From NCBI GenBank assembly GCA_028280515.1, contig JANQLP010000185.1:1-55217 (forward strand): a DNA stretch of 55,217 bases, in the 5' to 3' direction. Position 1 is the first letter of the stretch. The number at the start of each line of letters is the position of its first letter. Below are positions 33,030-42,815 of the stretch, piece after piece. Source of the stretch: Hyphomicrobiales bacterium (GTDB lineage Bacteria > Pseudomonadota > Alphaproteobacteria > Rhizobiales > Methyloligellaceae). The translations under genes and the position numbers were made by a program. The notes beneath the pieces are model-generated. The model saw only the letters and a list, made by a program, of their open reading frames with translations, did no database searches and was not told the origin of the DNA.

Positions 33030-34043
33030 ATGAAATTTGTGAACAAGGTCCAATTTTGTTCGCTTGCGGCCATGGTTGCGGTGGGTGTGTGCTCCGCCTC
33101 GACGCCGGGTTTAGCGGATTGGGCCCCGGAAAAAGATGTCGAATTCGTGGCCACGTCGAAGCCGGGTGGCGGCACTGACCGCTTTACGCGCGCTATCCAT
33201 TCCGCGATCAAGAACAACAACCTGGTAAAGAAAGACATCAGGGTCGTCTATCAGGGTGCCGCGAATGGAACCCAGGGGCTCGTCTATATCGACCAGAACG
33301 CCGGCAATCCCCACAAGCTCGCCTTTGCCACCAGCCAGGTCTGGATGCTGCCGCTGACGTCGAAGCTCGGCTATGACCGAAAAGACCTGACGCCGCTGGC
33401 AGCCATGGCATTCGATGAGTTCATAATCTGGGTAAATGCGGATCGCCCCTATGACACCGTCGCCGAGTTTCTCGAAGCGGCACGGAAGAACCCTAAAGGG
33501 ATCAAAGTGGGGGGCGGCAAGTCAAAAGACGCCGATCACGTCTTCACGAAGCTGATTGAGGCACGGGCGGGCGTACAGTTCACATACGTGCCCTATAAGG
33601 GCGGAGCCGAAGCCGCCGTGCAACTTGCCGGCGGGCATGTGGATGCCAACACCAACAATCCTGCAGAAAACCTCGCCCAGTGGCAGGCCGGCAAAGTGGT
33701 CCCGCTCTGCGTCGCCAGCCCGACTCGCATGGTGAACACGGGGGTTGTGGCACAAGGGAAATCATGGGCGGATATTCCGACATGTATCGAGAGCGGCCTC
33801 GACATAAAGAGTTTCCGTTTCCCGCGAACCGTCTTCATGCCCGGCGGGTTGAAGGATGGCCAACTGTCATTTTGGCAGGATGTGATGCAACAGGTCGTCG
33901 AAACAGAAGAATGGAAAGCCTACGTCTCCAAATCGGGTCTGACGTCGGCGTTGAAAGTAGGCGACGAATTCGATGCCTTCATTGAGGATTCCGAGGGCGT
34001 CGGCACGCAGATCTTCGAGCGCGCGGGCTGGCTGAAAAAATAA
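33030..34043 (+). CDS. tctC: Tripartite tricarboxylate transporter substrate-binding protein
   Basis: This 337-residue periplasmic protein of the Bug/TctC family has a signal peptide of about 29 residues (hydrophobic centre, ending GLA), then DVEFVATSKPGGGTDRFTRAIH, a domain with VWVNADRPYDTVAEFLEAARK-like sequence, and FTYVPYKGGAEAAVQLAGGHVDA. It has a strong ribosome site (AAAGGGAGGAATA). It delivers a carboxylic acid to the TctAB permease. Bug proteins bind many di- and tricarboxylates, aromatic acids and amides, so the ligand is open. Promoter, operator and an AT-rich leader lie upstream. Confidence 0.93.
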   Translation: MKFVNKVQFCSLAAMVAVGVCSASTPGLADWAPEKDVEFVATSKPGGGTDRFTRAIHSAIKNNNLVKKDIRVVYQGAANGTQGLVYIDQNAGNPHKLAFATSQVWMLPLTSKLGYDRKDLTPLAAMAFDEFIIWVNADRPYDTVAEFLEAARKNPKGIKVGGGKSKDADHVFTKLIEARAGVQFTYVPYKGGAEAAVQLAGGHVDANTNNPAENLAQWQAGKVVPLCVASPTRMVNTGVVAQGKSWADIPTCIESGLDIKSFRFPRTVFMPGGLKDGQLSFWQDVMQQVVETEEWKAYVSKSGLTSALKVGDEFDAFIEDSEGVGTQIFERAGWLKK

Positions 34044-34079
34044 CTGATACGCCCGAACTCAAGGCCCGAAAGGTCTGCA

Positions 34080-34559
34080 ATGTTGCGCTTGGATTTCGAC
34101 GTGAAACGGTTTGGCGCCGAGTTGGCGTTCGCCTTCTTTCTGCTATTGATCGGAGGCGCGGCGGTCGCCGGCGCACTCCAGATGAATGTCGGCTGGAAAG
34201 ACGATGGCCCCGGGGCGGGTTTTTTCCCACTGCTCGTCGGACTCGTCCTGTGCGCCGCATGCGTCGTGCAGATCGTCCTCACCTTGAAACACAGGCGCAC
34301 CTTGCAGACCCCGATCTTCGACGGTGAAGCAGTCCGGAATTTGTCCGGCATCGTCGTGCCTACCGCACTCTGCGCGGCGGCAATAACGGTTGCGGGAATT
34401 TATCTGCCCGCAGCCTTTTTGCTGGCCTATTTCGTGCACCGTCGAACCAAGCGCTCGCCCATTGAAATTGCGGCGATCGCGACGGCAGTTCCAACGGCGC
34501 TCTATCTGCTTTTTGACGTTGCTCTCGAGATCAAACTGCCCGGCGGCTGGCTTTACTAG
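34080..34559 (+). CDS. tctB: Tripartite tricarboxylate transporter small permease subunit
   Basis: This 159-residue protein has four hydrophobic segments: FGAELAFAFFLLLIGGAAVAG near residue 10, FFPLLVGLVLCAACVVQI, GIVVPTALCAAAITVAGIY, and a final one around AIATAVPTALYLLFDVAL. The WKDDGPGAGFFP loop between the first two is typical of TctB. It follows tctC by 36 bases and precedes tctA by 22 bases. Confidence 0.9.
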   Translation: MLRLDFDVKRFGAELAFAFFLLLIGGAAVAGALQMNVGWKDDGPGAGFFPLLVGLVLCAACVVQIVLTLKHRRTLQTPIFDGEAVRNLSGIVVPTALCAAAITVAGIYLPAAFLLAYFVHRRTKRSPIEIAAIATAVPTALYLLFDVALEIKLPGGWLY

Positions 34560-34581
34560 TTCGCAGGGCGAAGACGAGAAC

Positions 34582-36105
34582 ATGGACTTCATTTTTGATC
34601 AGTTGGGTCTGCTGTCGGGTGGATTTTCCGTCGCGCTGAGCGGCCAGAACATGGCGTTCCTCCTGTTCGGTGTCGCGATCGGAATCCTGGTCGGTGTGCT
34701 TCCTGGCCTCGGCGCGGCCAATGGGGTCGCTATCCTGTTGCCGCTCACCTTCGGTCTGGAGCCGGTCACGGCCATGATCATGCTCACCGCGACATATTGG
34801 GGTGCGTTGCTGGGCGGGTCGATAACGTCGATTCTCTTTAACATCCCCGGCGAACCGGCGGCCCTTCCAACAACCTTCGACGGTCATCCGATGGCATTGC
34901 AAGGCAAGGCGTCCGAAGCCATGGCGCTGGCTTTCACATCGTCCGCCGTGGGTGCAATGATCGGCACGCTGCTTTTGACCTTTGCAGCGAGTTCGATTGC
35001 GGATTTCGGCCTACGGTTCGGCGCACCGGAGTATTTCGCAATCTACACTCTGGCCTTTGCCAGTTTCATCGGCATGGGCGGGCCGGAGCCCATTAAGACC
35101 CTGATCGCGATCATGATCGGTCTCGGTCTTTCGACCATAGGCCTGGACACCGTGTCGGGCGATGTCCGCATGACGTTCGGTTTGCTCGATTTGATCAAGG
35201 GCATCAGCTTTATGCTCGTCGTCATCGGCATGATTGGCATCGGCGAGCTATTGATCACGATGGAGCGTAACCTGGAGTTGCGCGGTGTGGTCGCCCGGAT
35301 GGATCCGCGCGTTATCTTCCGGACGATCATTACGCTGCCCAGATACTGGGTTGCTCTGATCAGAAGCGCCGCCGTGGGATGCTGGATGGGGGTGCTGCCC
35401 GGCAGCGGTGCGACCATCGCGTCCATGATGAGCTACGGGTTTGCACGCCGGTTCAGTTCCAATCGTGAGGCATTCGGTAAGGGCGCGCGAGAGGGCGTCG
35501 TGAGCCCCGAAACCGCCGATCATGCGGCCGCGACGAGCGCAATGCTGCCCACCTTGACGCTTGGAATACCAGGTTCCGGAACCGCGGCCGTGTTGCTTGG
35601 CGGCTTGCTGATGTGGGGGCTGCAGCCGGGTCCCATGCTCTTTGTCTCGCAGCCGGACTTTGTCTGGGGTTTGATTGCGAGCATGTATCTCGGCAATGTC
35701 ACGGCGGTGGTGGTTGTCCTGCTGAGCGCGCCATTGTTCGCCGCGATCCTGAGAATCCCCTTCGCCTACATAGGCCCGGTTATCCTCGTGGTGTGCATGA
35801 TTGGTGCATTCGCAATCGCCATGAGTCTGTTCGATATCTACATGACGCTTCTATTCGGCCTCTTCGGATATCTCTTCAAGAAGCTCGACTATCCCATAGC
35901 ACCTCTGGTGTTGGCGCTCATACTCGGCGACCAAGCCGAGGAATCCTTCCGTCAGTCGATGATCCTCTCAAATGGAGGTGTCGGAATTTTCTGGGACAGC
36001 ACGTTGTCGAAGATCCTCATGACCTGCTCCGTGCTGGCGCTTGTGGCTCCGATAATTCTGAAAAATTCAACGCGCATCACGTCGCGTCTGCGTGATCAAA
36101 ACTAA
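34582..36105 (+). CDS. tctA: Tripartite tricarboxylate transporter large permease subunit
   Basis: This 507-residue integral membrane protein of the TctA family has GVLPGLGAANGVAILLPLTFG, AYWGALLGGSITSILFNIPGE-type sequence, TTFDGHPMALQGKASEAMAL, and the repeat-related GVLPGSGATIASMMSYGFARR and TLGIPGSGTAAVLLGGLLMWG. These two glycine/proline-rich re-entrant segments are the family signature. I chose the ATG at 34582; upstream codons overlap tctB in another frame. It imports the acid captured by TctC, driven by an ion gradient. Confidence 0.94.
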   Translation: MDFIFDQLGLLSGGFSVALSGQNMAFLLFGVAIGILVGVLPGLGAANGVAILLPLTFGLEPVTAMIMLTATYWGALLGGSITSILFNIPGEPAALPTTFDGHPMALQGKASEAMALAFTSSAVGAMIGTLLLTFAASSIADFGLRFGAPEYFAIYTLAFASFIGMGGPEPIKTLIAIMIGLGLSTIGLDTVSGDVRMTFGLLDLIKGISFMLVVIGMIGIGELLITMERNLELRGVVARMDPRVIFRTIITLPRYWVALIRSAAVGCWMGVLPGSGATIASMMSYGFARRFSSNREAFGKGAREGVVSPETADHAAATSAMLPTLTLGIPGSGTAAVLLGGLLMWGLQPGPMLFVSQPDFVWGLIASMYLGNVTAVVVVLLSAPLFAAILRIPFAYIGPVILVVCMIGAFAIAMSLFDIYMTLLFGLFGYLFKKLDYPIAPLVLALILGDQAEESFRQSMILSNGGVGIFWDSTLSKILMTCSVLALVAPIILKNSTRITSRLRDQN

Positions 36106-36122
36106 GAGGAGTGGACGTCATC

Positions 36123-37124
36123 ATGGTTACGGGCAGCAATCGTGTGGCTCTTGTACTGGGCGACCCCGGTGGCATCGGTCCGGAGCTTGTCGCAAAACTG
36201 CTGGCGGACAAGAAGAATTTGGAGGATGCGAGCGTTCTGTTGATCGCCGATCGTGCTGAAGTCGATCTCGGTGCAGAGATCGCAGGGATGCCCTTCTCCT
36301 ACAGGCTGGTGAATTCACCGGACTCGATCGTTGACGCCGAGGCCGGCGAGGTCTTGCTCTTTCACCATCGCGGAGACGCGGTCGGACCTTTCGCGCGCGC
36401 GGCCTCCAGCGAGAGTGGGGGAGCGTACACCCTGGCGACCCTCGCAATCGCCCTTGATCTTGCCCGCTCGGGCATTGTCGACAGCGTTTGCTACGCGCCG
36501 CTCAACAAGGCTTCGCTCCACAAGGCAGGCATGACCCAAAGCGATGAACTGCACTGGTTCGTCGATTTTCTTGAACATGATGGAGCCATCTCGGAAATCA
36601 ATATCATGAGTGGCATCTGGACCTCTCGCATCACGTCCCACGTGGCGTTGAAGGATGTCGCCGGCCTCTTGACCGCCGAGAAGATCGCGGTCTCCGCGCA
36701 GCTCCTGTTCAATAGCATGACCGATGCCGGCAGAAAGGACATCAAGCTGGGCGTTTGCGGTCTTAACCCGCACAACGGAGACGACGGTGCATTTGGCAGC
36801 GAAGAAAGCGAGATCATCGAGCCCGGTATCGCCTTGGCGCAGAATTGGGGCATTCCGGCGAAGGGGCCCTATGCGCCCGACACTGTCTTTGTTCGCGCCC
36901 AGGAAGGCGAGTTGAACGCGGTTGTCACCATGTATCACGACCAGGGCCAGATCGCGATGAAGCTGATGGGCTTTTGGCAGGGCGTCACACTAAACGGCGG
37001 GCTCGACATCCCCGTTGTGAGCGCCGCACATGGAACGGCATTCGACATCTACGGCAAGGGTGTGGCGCGGGTCGGGCCCATGGAGGCGGCTTTTTCGATC
37101 GCCAAGCAAATGGGGCGCTTATGA
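36123..37124 (+). CDS. PdxA-family dehydrogenase (4-hydroxythreonine-4-phosphate dehydrogenase-like)
   Basis: This 333-residue protein of the PdxA family has LVLGDPGGIGPELVAKLL at the N-terminus, a TLATLAIALDLARSG helix, and the metal and substrate motif MYHDQGQIAMKLMGF. PdxA oxidises 4-phosphohydroxythreonine for vitamin B6, but catabolic homologues (PdxA2) act on 4-phosphothreonate and related acids. Its place after a carboxylate importer suggests a catabolic role. The DUF1537 kinase that makes the phospho-substrate in known threonate pathways is not in this window. I chose the ATG at 36123 rather than the GTG at 36111, which overlaps the ribosome site. The stop overlaps the MaoC start. Confidence 0.87.
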   Translation: MVTGSNRVALVLGDPGGIGPELVAKLLADKKNLEDASVLLIADRAEVDLGAEIAGMPFSYRLVNSPDSIVDAEAGEVLLFHHRGDAVGPFARAASSESGGAYTLATLAIALDLARSGIVDSVCYAPLNKASLHKAGMTQSDELHWFVDFLEHDGAISEINIMSGIWTSRITSHVALKDVAGLLTAEKIAVSAQLLFNSMTDAGRKDIKLGVCGLNPHNGDDGAFGSEESEIIEPGIALAQNWGIPAKGPYAPDTVFVRAQEGELNAVVTMYHDQGQIAMKLMGFWQGVTLNGGLDIPVVSAAHGTAFDIYGKGVARVGPMEAAFSIAKQMGRL

Positions 37125-37612
37125 GCTCGAAGATCAAACAGCCGCCGGAAAAACCACCGGCAAGCGAGATGTCGGCGGTGGCGTCGCAAGCCATGCAGAA
37201 GATCGCCGTTGGCGATGAGAAGACCATTTGCAAGACGATCTCTGAATCCGACGTTTATCTTTATGCCGGCATCATCGGTGATCTTCATCCAAATCATACC
37301 GACGCAGAATATGCCGGGGAGCGGTTCGGGGGCCGGGTCATGCATGGGGCTCTTTTGCCTGGCTTCATTTCCAGATGCACGGTTGATCTTGTCGGCGATC
37401 GCCTGGATCCGCCTGGATATGCTGCGCAATCCTTCAGCGTAAAATGTGTCGCACCGATCCTCATCGGGGACACGATTTCGGTTCGTGTCACCGTTGCCGA
37501 TATCAATGTCGAACGCCGCAAGATCACGTTCGATGCACTCGTTACGAACCAGGACGGAAAAACTTGCGCCTTCGGTGACTCGGTCGTCAAAGTGCTCCGG
37601 AGCAATGGCTGA
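37121..37612 (+). CDS. MaoC-like hot-dog fold dehydratase/hydratase
   Basis: This 163-residue protein with the MaoC motif GDLHPNHTDAEYA (residues about 51-63) contains the aspartate and histidine of the hydratase dyad. GGRVMHGALLPGFIS follows, as in enoyl-CoA hydratase 2 and mesaconyl-type hydratases. It would add or remove water on a CoA ester or a related acid. It overlaps the PdxA-like gene by four bases and the IclR gene by one base. With the CoA-transferase downstream it suggests that part of the pathway runs through CoA esters. Confidence 0.87.
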   Translation: MSSKIKQPPEKPPASEMSAVASQAMQKIAVGDEKTICKTISESDVYLYAGIIGDLHPNHTDAEYAGERFGGRVMHGALLPGFISRCTVDLVGDRLDPPGYAAQSFSVKCVAPILIGDTISVRVTVADINVERRKITFDALVTNQDGKTCAFGDSVVKVLRSNG

Positions 37613-38409
37613 TGCTGATTGAAAGACAGGAGTTCGACTTGGCAGATGGCGACAATTTCAAACCCATACGGTCGGTTTTGCGTGCACTCTCAATCATCGA
37701 GTGCATCGGTGACGGCGTAAAGGGTATTAGCGAGATTTCAAAAGAGATCAAACTGAGCAAGAGCACCGTTTTCGGCTTGGTCAAAACCCTGGAGCAAAAG
37801 AACTACATCGTTCAGGATCGTTCGAGCGGGGCGTACCGTCTCGGGCCATCGATGCTCAAACTCGCGATCGACCGCTTTGAGCGCATCGATATCGTGGAAA
37901 TATCAAGGACGTATCTGCAGGCACTTTCCGACGACATCGGCGAGGTGACTCATCTGGCACGTCGCGAAGGCTTCAACGTCACCTATTTGCTGCGGGCGGA
38001 CAGCAGAACGGTGCACCGGAATCTGATCCTGAATTCGCGCGTGGGTTCTGTTTCCCCGCTGCATTGCACCAGCATGGGCAAGATCTTTCTGGCGGATATG
38101 GGCGAGAGCGAAATGCATGAGTTCTTGGAGCAGGACCTAACCGAATACACCACCAACACCATCTCATGCCCTGAGGCGCTCAAACGAGAATGCGAGAATG
38201 TCAGGAAGCAAGGATACGCGCTCAATCTGAGCGAGTTCGAGGAGGGTATTGCTGCGATTGCCGTACCGGTCCGTGACAACACACGGCGGGTGGTGGCTGC
38301 CATCAACTGTGCCATGCCCTCTGCGCGTGGACCGGAGCCGCAACTCATGAAGTATTTCGAGAAACTCAAACAAGCGGCACGCGAAATCGAAGCCGAATTG
38401 GGAGCTTAG
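37612..38409 (+). CDS. IclR-family transcriptional regulator
   Basis: This 265-residue protein has an N-terminal IclR winged helix (RSVLRALSIIECIGDGVKGI, then EIKLSKSTVFGLVKTLEQKNYI) and a C-terminal effector domain with LAVIR-like ligand loops (LQALSDDIGEVTHLARREG, then GSVSPLHCTSMGKIFLA and GIAAIAVPV). IclR proteins sense organic acids. It is encoded inside the operon it likely controls, and a GTTCGGT-N3-ACCGAAC palindrome covers the operon's start site. The ATG at 37612 overlaps the MaoC stop; a TTG at 37639 with AGGAG six bases before it is a real alternative. Confidence 0.93.
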   Translation: MLIERQEFDLADGDNFKPIRSVLRALSIIECIGDGVKGISEISKEIKLSKSTVFGLVKTLEQKNYIVQDRSSGAYRLGPSMLKLAIDRFERIDIVEISRTYLQALSDDIGEVTHLARREGFNVTYLLRADSRTVHRNLILNSRVGSVSPLHCTSMGKIFLADMGESEMHEFLEQDLTEYTTNTISCPEALKRECENVRKQGYALNLSEFEEGIAAIAVPVRDNTRRVVAAINCAMPSARGPEPQLMKYFEKLKQAAREIEAELGA

Positions 38410-38419
38410 AGCTGACGGC

Positions 38420-39949
38420 ATGGCGGGAAACACGGAGATCATTGATGCGGAGACTGCGGCCGGAATGGTCGAGGACGACCATACGATTGTCATCTGCGGT
38501 TGCGAGAATCTGCTGCTGCCAGATGCCTTGCTCGGCGCACTCGGCGACCGGTTCGCCAGGACGGGCGCACCCAAAAACCTGACGGAAATCCATCCGGTCG
38601 TCGTCGGCATGGGACCGGAGAAGGGACTGGAACATCTTGCGCATCCAGGCATGGTGCGCCGGGCGATCGGAAGCGGCTTCAGCTATCTCAAAACCTCCCG
38701 CTACACCAAGCTTCTGAAAGAAAACGCCTTTGAAGCCCACATGCTTCCAATGGGCACGCTGTTCCAATTGCTGCGGGACATGGCGGCGGGCCGGTCGATG
38801 ACCCTGACTCAGGTCGGTCTCGGCACGTTCGTCGATCCGGCCGGTGAGGGGGGGCTGATGAACGACAGGGCCCAGACCTCATTGGCCGAGCGCATTGAAC
38901 TCGATGACCAGACCTTTCTGCGCTACCGGAGCGAAGGCATTGATGTCGCTTTTCTGCGCGGATCGACTGCCGACGAGGCCGGCAATATCAGCATGGAGGA
39001 CGAGCCTGTTTCGCTTGGTGTGAAAACGCTTGCGATGGCGACAAAACGCTCCGGGGGAAAGGTGGTCGTTCAAGTTCGCCGATTGACGCGCAACGGCACG
39101 CTCCATCCGCGCATGATTGAGATACCGGGAATCGTTGTCGATGCCGTTGTGGTGGAGCCGACTCAGAGCATTTCAGGTGGCGCATTGAATCCGGCTTTGA
39201 CGGGCGCGATCCGTTTGCCGGACCAACTCATCCAGAAGGCCGAGCCCGGAATCTCAAGGATCATCGCAAGCCGTGCGGCAGAAGAGGTTTCGGCGCACGA
39301 CGTCGTCAATCTTGGCGTCGGAATGCCCATAGAGATTCCCAAGTTGCTGGCGAGCCGCGATTTCTTCCAGACCGTCACCTTCTTTCCGGAGCACGGTTCG
39401 ATCGGCGGGACGCTGGGTGACCGGGAGATATTCGGGGCGAACATCAATCCGCAGGCGATCATCGATTCCACGCAGGTGTTCGACTATTTCCAGGGCGGCG
39501 GTCTGTCGATCTCGTTTCTCGGGTTCGGCCAGATCGATTCAGTCGGCAACGTTAACGTCAGCAAATTCAACGGGATTGTTCCCGGCTGTGGTGGTTTCAT
39601 CGACATCACAGACGCGACTCCGCGGCTTGTCTATTGCGGTTCATTTTCAGCCGGCGGCCTTCAGGTCGCGGCAAAGGATGGGCGTCTGCGGATCGAGACC
39701 GAAGGGAAATACGAGAAGTTCGTTCCGCAAGTCGAGCAGACCACATTCAGCGCAGAACAGTCCCTGCGCAAAAAACAGAAGGTCTTGTATGTGACCGAGC
39801 GTGCGGTCTTTTCCTTGAGAAAGGACGGGCTCACCGTCGAGGAAATCGCGCCGGGAATTGACCTGCAAGCCAATGTTCTTGACCGCCTGCCGTTCGCGGT
39901 GCGCGTAAGCCCCGATTTGAAAGAAATGTCACCGCAGCATTTTCAGTAA
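38420..39949 (+). CDS. Acyl-CoA:acetate/3-ketoacid CoA-transferase (fused alpha and beta, YdiF type)
   Basis: This 509-residue single-chain family I CoA-transferase has an alpha-like N-terminal half (IIDAETAAGMVEDDHTIVICG) and a beta-like C-terminal half with NLGVGMPIEIPKLLASR. The catalytic glutamate is Glu324 in FFPEHGSIGG. A late GCGGFIDITDATPRLVYCG follows, as in YdiF/PCT enzymes. It moves CoA between short acids. It starts 10 bases after the IclR gene. It likely activates an intermediate for the MaoC-type hydratase or recovers CoA at the end of the route. Confidence 0.9.
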   Translation: MAGNTEIIDAETAAGMVEDDHTIVICGCENLLLPDALLGALGDRFARTGAPKNLTEIHPVVVGMGPEKGLEHLAHPGMVRRAIGSGFSYLKTSRYTKLLKENAFEAHMLPMGTLFQLLRDMAAGRSMTLTQVGLGTFVDPAGEGGLMNDRAQTSLAERIELDDQTFLRYRSEGIDVAFLRGSTADEAGNISMEDEPVSLGVKTLAMATKRSGGKVVVQVRRLTRNGTLHPRMIEIPGIVVDAVVVEPTQSISGGALNPALTGAIRLPDQLIQKAEPGISRIIASRAAEEVSAHDVVNLGVGMPIEIPKLLASRDFFQTVTFFPEHGSIGGTLGDREIFGANINPQAIIDSTQVFDYFQGGGLSISFLGFGQIDSVGNVNVSKFNGIVPGCGGFIDITDATPRLVYCGSFSAGGLQVAAKDGRLRIETEGKYEKFVPQVEQTTFSAEQSLRKKQKVLYVTERAVFSLRKDGLTVEEIAPGIDLQANVLDRLPFAVRVSPDLKEMSPQHFQ

Positions 39950-40008
39950 TTCCTGTGCGCGGCAATCGTCGCCAATAGAGCGCTGCCGGAGCCAGAGGAG
40001 CCCGTACA

Positions 40009-41727
40009 ATGCCAAAATATCGCGAGATACATACAGACGTGCTGGTCGTCGGAAGCGGTGGCACGGCGCTGCGGGCCATTCTTGAGGCCGATGATGCCGG
40101 TGCCGAGGTCCTTGCTGTCATCAAAGGTGCATTTCGAAAGAGCGGCGCCACCTTTCACAGCGTTGCCGAGGTCGGCGCCTTCAACGTTCCCGATGGCGCC
40201 GGCGACCCGGAAGACAATCCGGAAGTCTATAGCGCCGATATCCTGCGGGCAGCGCAGGGAATGGCCGACGACCGGCTCGTTTCGATCCTCGCCAATGAAG
40301 CCTACGACACAATGAAATATCTGGAGCGTCACGGCGTCCACTTCGAGAAAAAGGACGGAAACTATCTGGTCTTCAGAGCCTGCTTTTCGTCGAAACCTCG
40401 CTCCCACGTGATAAAGGATCATTTCAAACCGGTCATCAAGGCACTGGGAGGCGAGGCCTCGCGGCGTGGTATCAAGGTATTGGACCAATTGATGATCGTG
40501 AACCTGATCGCACGGGACGGCCAGTGTTGGGGCGCCTATGCGATCGACGCGGACGGTCAGTCGGTCGTCATCCGCGCGAAATCAACAATCCTGACGACCG
40601 GCGGCGCCAGTCAACTCTTCGCAACCAATCTCTATCCGACCGATATCACGGGCGATGGCTACGCCATGGCGTATCGGGCGGGTGCACACTTGGCAAACAT
40701 GGAGTTCATGCAGGCCGGTGTGAGCATAACCGAGCCTTTCATCAATCTCTTTGGTAATTATCTTTGGGACGCCGAACCGAACCTGACTGACCGGAACGGC
40801 GAGCGTTTCATTGAACGTCATCTGCCGGACAATCTGAGCCTCTCGCAAGTCATCGCCGAGAAGGAGCGGCACTTCCCCTTCAGCTCAAGCGATATCTCGA
40901 AATACATCGAGATATCGATTCAAAAGACGATCAATTCAGGCGCTGGCACGGACGAGGGCGGCGTTTATATGGATTTCATCGGGCGCGATTTCGACGCTAT
41001 CCTCGCGGACGAGAGCCGCAGCATCGCCAATATGTGGCCACTGACCTATGACTGGTACAAGGAGCGTGGCGTCGACCTGTACACCGACAAGGTTCAGATC
41101 GCCTGTTCGGCGCATGCCATAAATGGTGGGCTGAGAATTGACACCGACGCCCAATCCAATCTGAAGGGGCTTTTCGCTGCGGGCGAGACCGCCGCCGGGC
41201 CGCATGGTGCGGACCGGCTCGGCGGAAACATGGCGCTGACCTGCCAGGTCTTCGGCGCACGTGCCGGTCGAGCTGCGGCGCTGCGCGCCCAAAACACGGG
41301 ACATCTCGAGATATCGGACATCTTCGAAGAACAAGCGGAATATCTCGCCCGGTTCGGGGGCAAGGGTGGCAGCGATGTGCACGACATCAGGAAACGTTTG
41401 CAGGCCGTCGCCAACCGGCACCTTCTGATCATCCGCAACGAGCAGGGCCTGAAAGACTTTCTCCTGGCGACGGAAGAGTTGCGCGAAGAGCTCTACGCCG
41501 CCGCAGACATAAGCGAACCCGATCGCCTGAAGTTGGCCATCGAGAACGACAATCTGATCGAAGTGGCTCAGATCATGACACGGGCGGCGCTCTATCGTCA
41601 GGAGAGTCGTGGAGGCCACTACCGTGAGGATTTTCCAACGGCGAGCGATGACCATCTGCATAGTGTCATTCACGACAGAACTGTCGAGAATGGTTATTTC
41701 ACAAGCCCGCTGGTCGAGATGAACTGA
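40009..41727 (+). CDS. FAD-binding oxidoreductase, fumarate reductase/succinate dehydrogenase flavoprotein type
   Basis: This 572-residue flavoprotein has the dinucleotide fold HTDVLVVGSGGTALRAILEA near residue 10, STILTTGGASQLF, TGDGYAMAYRAGAHLANMEF, and LFAAGETAAGPHGADRLGGNM near residue 390. These are the marks of the family that includes fumarate reductase, L-aspartate oxidase and APS reductase alpha. No iron-sulfur or membrane-anchor partner is encoded nearby, so electrons must go to a soluble acceptor or to a partner elsewhere. The family oxidises or reduces a carbon-carbon bond next to a carboxylate. It lies 59 bases after the CoA-transferase gene. Confidence 0.88.
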   Translation: MPKYREIHTDVLVVGSGGTALRAILEADDAGAEVLAVIKGAFRKSGATFHSVAEVGAFNVPDGAGDPEDNPEVYSADILRAAQGMADDRLVSILANEAYDTMKYLERHGVHFEKKDGNYLVFRACFSSKPRSHVIKDHFKPVIKALGGEASRRGIKVLDQLMIVNLIARDGQCWGAYAIDADGQSVVIRAKSTILTTGGASQLFATNLYPTDITGDGYAMAYRAGAHLANMEFMQAGVSITEPFINLFGNYLWDAEPNLTDRNGERFIERHLPDNLSLSQVIAEKERHFPFSSSDISKYIEISIQKTINSGAGTDEGGVYMDFIGRDFDAILADESRSIANMWPLTYDWYKERGVDLYTDKVQIACSAHAINGGLRIDTDAQSNLKGLFAAGETAAGPHGADRLGGNMALTCQVFGARAGRAAALRAQNTGHLEISDIFEEQAEYLARFGGKGGSDVHDIRKRLQAVANRHLLIIRNEQGLKDFLLATEELREELYAAADISEPDRLKLAIENDNLIEVAQIMTRAALYRQESRGGHYREDFPTASDDHLHSVIHDRTVENGYFTSPLVEMN

Positions 41728-41808
41728 CAACTCCCTGTCCGTAACGCGCAACTCATCCATGCCTTGCAATGGCCGCAAGGCCAATTCCCGAGATCAGAGA
41801 GAGCTCAA

Positions 41809-42729
41809 ATGATGCCGAAGAAGTACTCCGGCGTTTGGCCGGTGGCGCCAACGCCATTCACGCAAGACGGAGAGCTGGACATCGCCGGTTTGAAGCGGGT
41901 GATCGATTGCATGATCGATCAGGGAAGCGATGGCATATGCATCCTTGCCAATTTCTCCGAACAATTCGTACTGAGCGACGAAGAACGCAGCGCGGTGATG
42001 CGCGCATCGCTCGAGCAGGTGGACGGTCGTGTCCCGGTCATCGTAACGGTCTCGCATTTTTCCACCGCGGTCGTTGCCGCCCGGGCGCGCGACGCGGCCG
42101 CCATGGGTGCCGCCATGGTCATGATGATGCCGCCCTATCATGGTGCAGGTCTGGCGGTGGAAGAAGATGCGGTCTTTGAGCACTATGCCGAGGCGAGCGC
42201 GGCAGGCGGCATTCCCATAATGGTGCAGGACGCGCCCTTATCCGGGGTCCGCCTTTCCGTGGCATTCCTGGTTCGCATGGCGCGCGAGATCGAGCACGTC
42301 AAACTGTTCAAGATCGAGATGCCGCAAACGGCGGCAAAGCTCCGGGCGCTCATCGAAGCCGGTGGCGATGCAATTGAAGGTCCGTTCGATGGTGAGGAAG
42401 GGATCACCCTTTTCGCCGACCTCGACGCGGGTGCGAGCGGAACCATGACATCAGCCACGTTGCCGGATCTCATCCGGCCCGCCGTCCTCGCCCATCTTGA
42501 GGGGGATCGCGCCACATCCATGGCCACCTATGCGCGCCTGCTGCCGCTGATCAACTTCGAGAACCGCCAATGCGGTTGGCGCGCCTGCAAGACCGTCATG
42601 AAGGAGGGTGGTGTCATCAACTCGGACCATGTTCGGCATCCGATAAGGCCGCTGCATCCGGACACGCGCCGGCAATTGCTTGAACATGCGCGCGCTGTCG
42701 ATCCCCTGGCGTTGCGCTGGGGCCGCTGA
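41809..42729 (+). CDS. Dihydrodipicolinate synthase/KDG aldolase family protein
   Basis: This 306-residue TIM barrel of the DapA/NAL family has the N-terminal GVWPVAPTPFTQDGELD, MMMPPYHG in the usual tyrosine region, and a Schiff-base lysine in LFKIEMP (Lys168). Members perform aldol cleavage or dehydration of 2-keto acids. Next to an aldehyde dehydrogenase of the 2-oxoglutarate-semialdehyde type, a dehydratase role giving that semialdehyde is possible but unproven. I chose the ATG at 41809, after AGAGAGAG; an ATG directly after it is equally possible. Confidence 0.9.
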   Translation: MMPKKYSGVWPVAPTPFTQDGELDIAGLKRVIDCMIDQGSDGICILANFSEQFVLSDEERSAVMRASLEQVDGRVPVIVTVSHFSTAVVAARARDAAAMGAAMVMMMPPYHGAGLAVEEDAVFEHYAEASAAGGIPIMVQDAPLSGVRLSVAFLVRMAREIEHVKLFKIEMPQTAAKLRALIEAGGDAIEGPFDGEEGITLFADLDAGASGTMTSATLPDLIRPAVLAHLEGDRATSMATYARLLPLINFENRQCGWRACKTVMKEGGVINSDHVRHPIRPLHPDTRRQLLEHARAVDPLALRWGR

Positions 42730-42815
42730 ACAAACCGTATCGCATACCTGGAACACTGCATTTCAACTATTGGCGCCGGCTTGGCGATTTTGGATCGAAG
42801 GACGAGGACAACCAG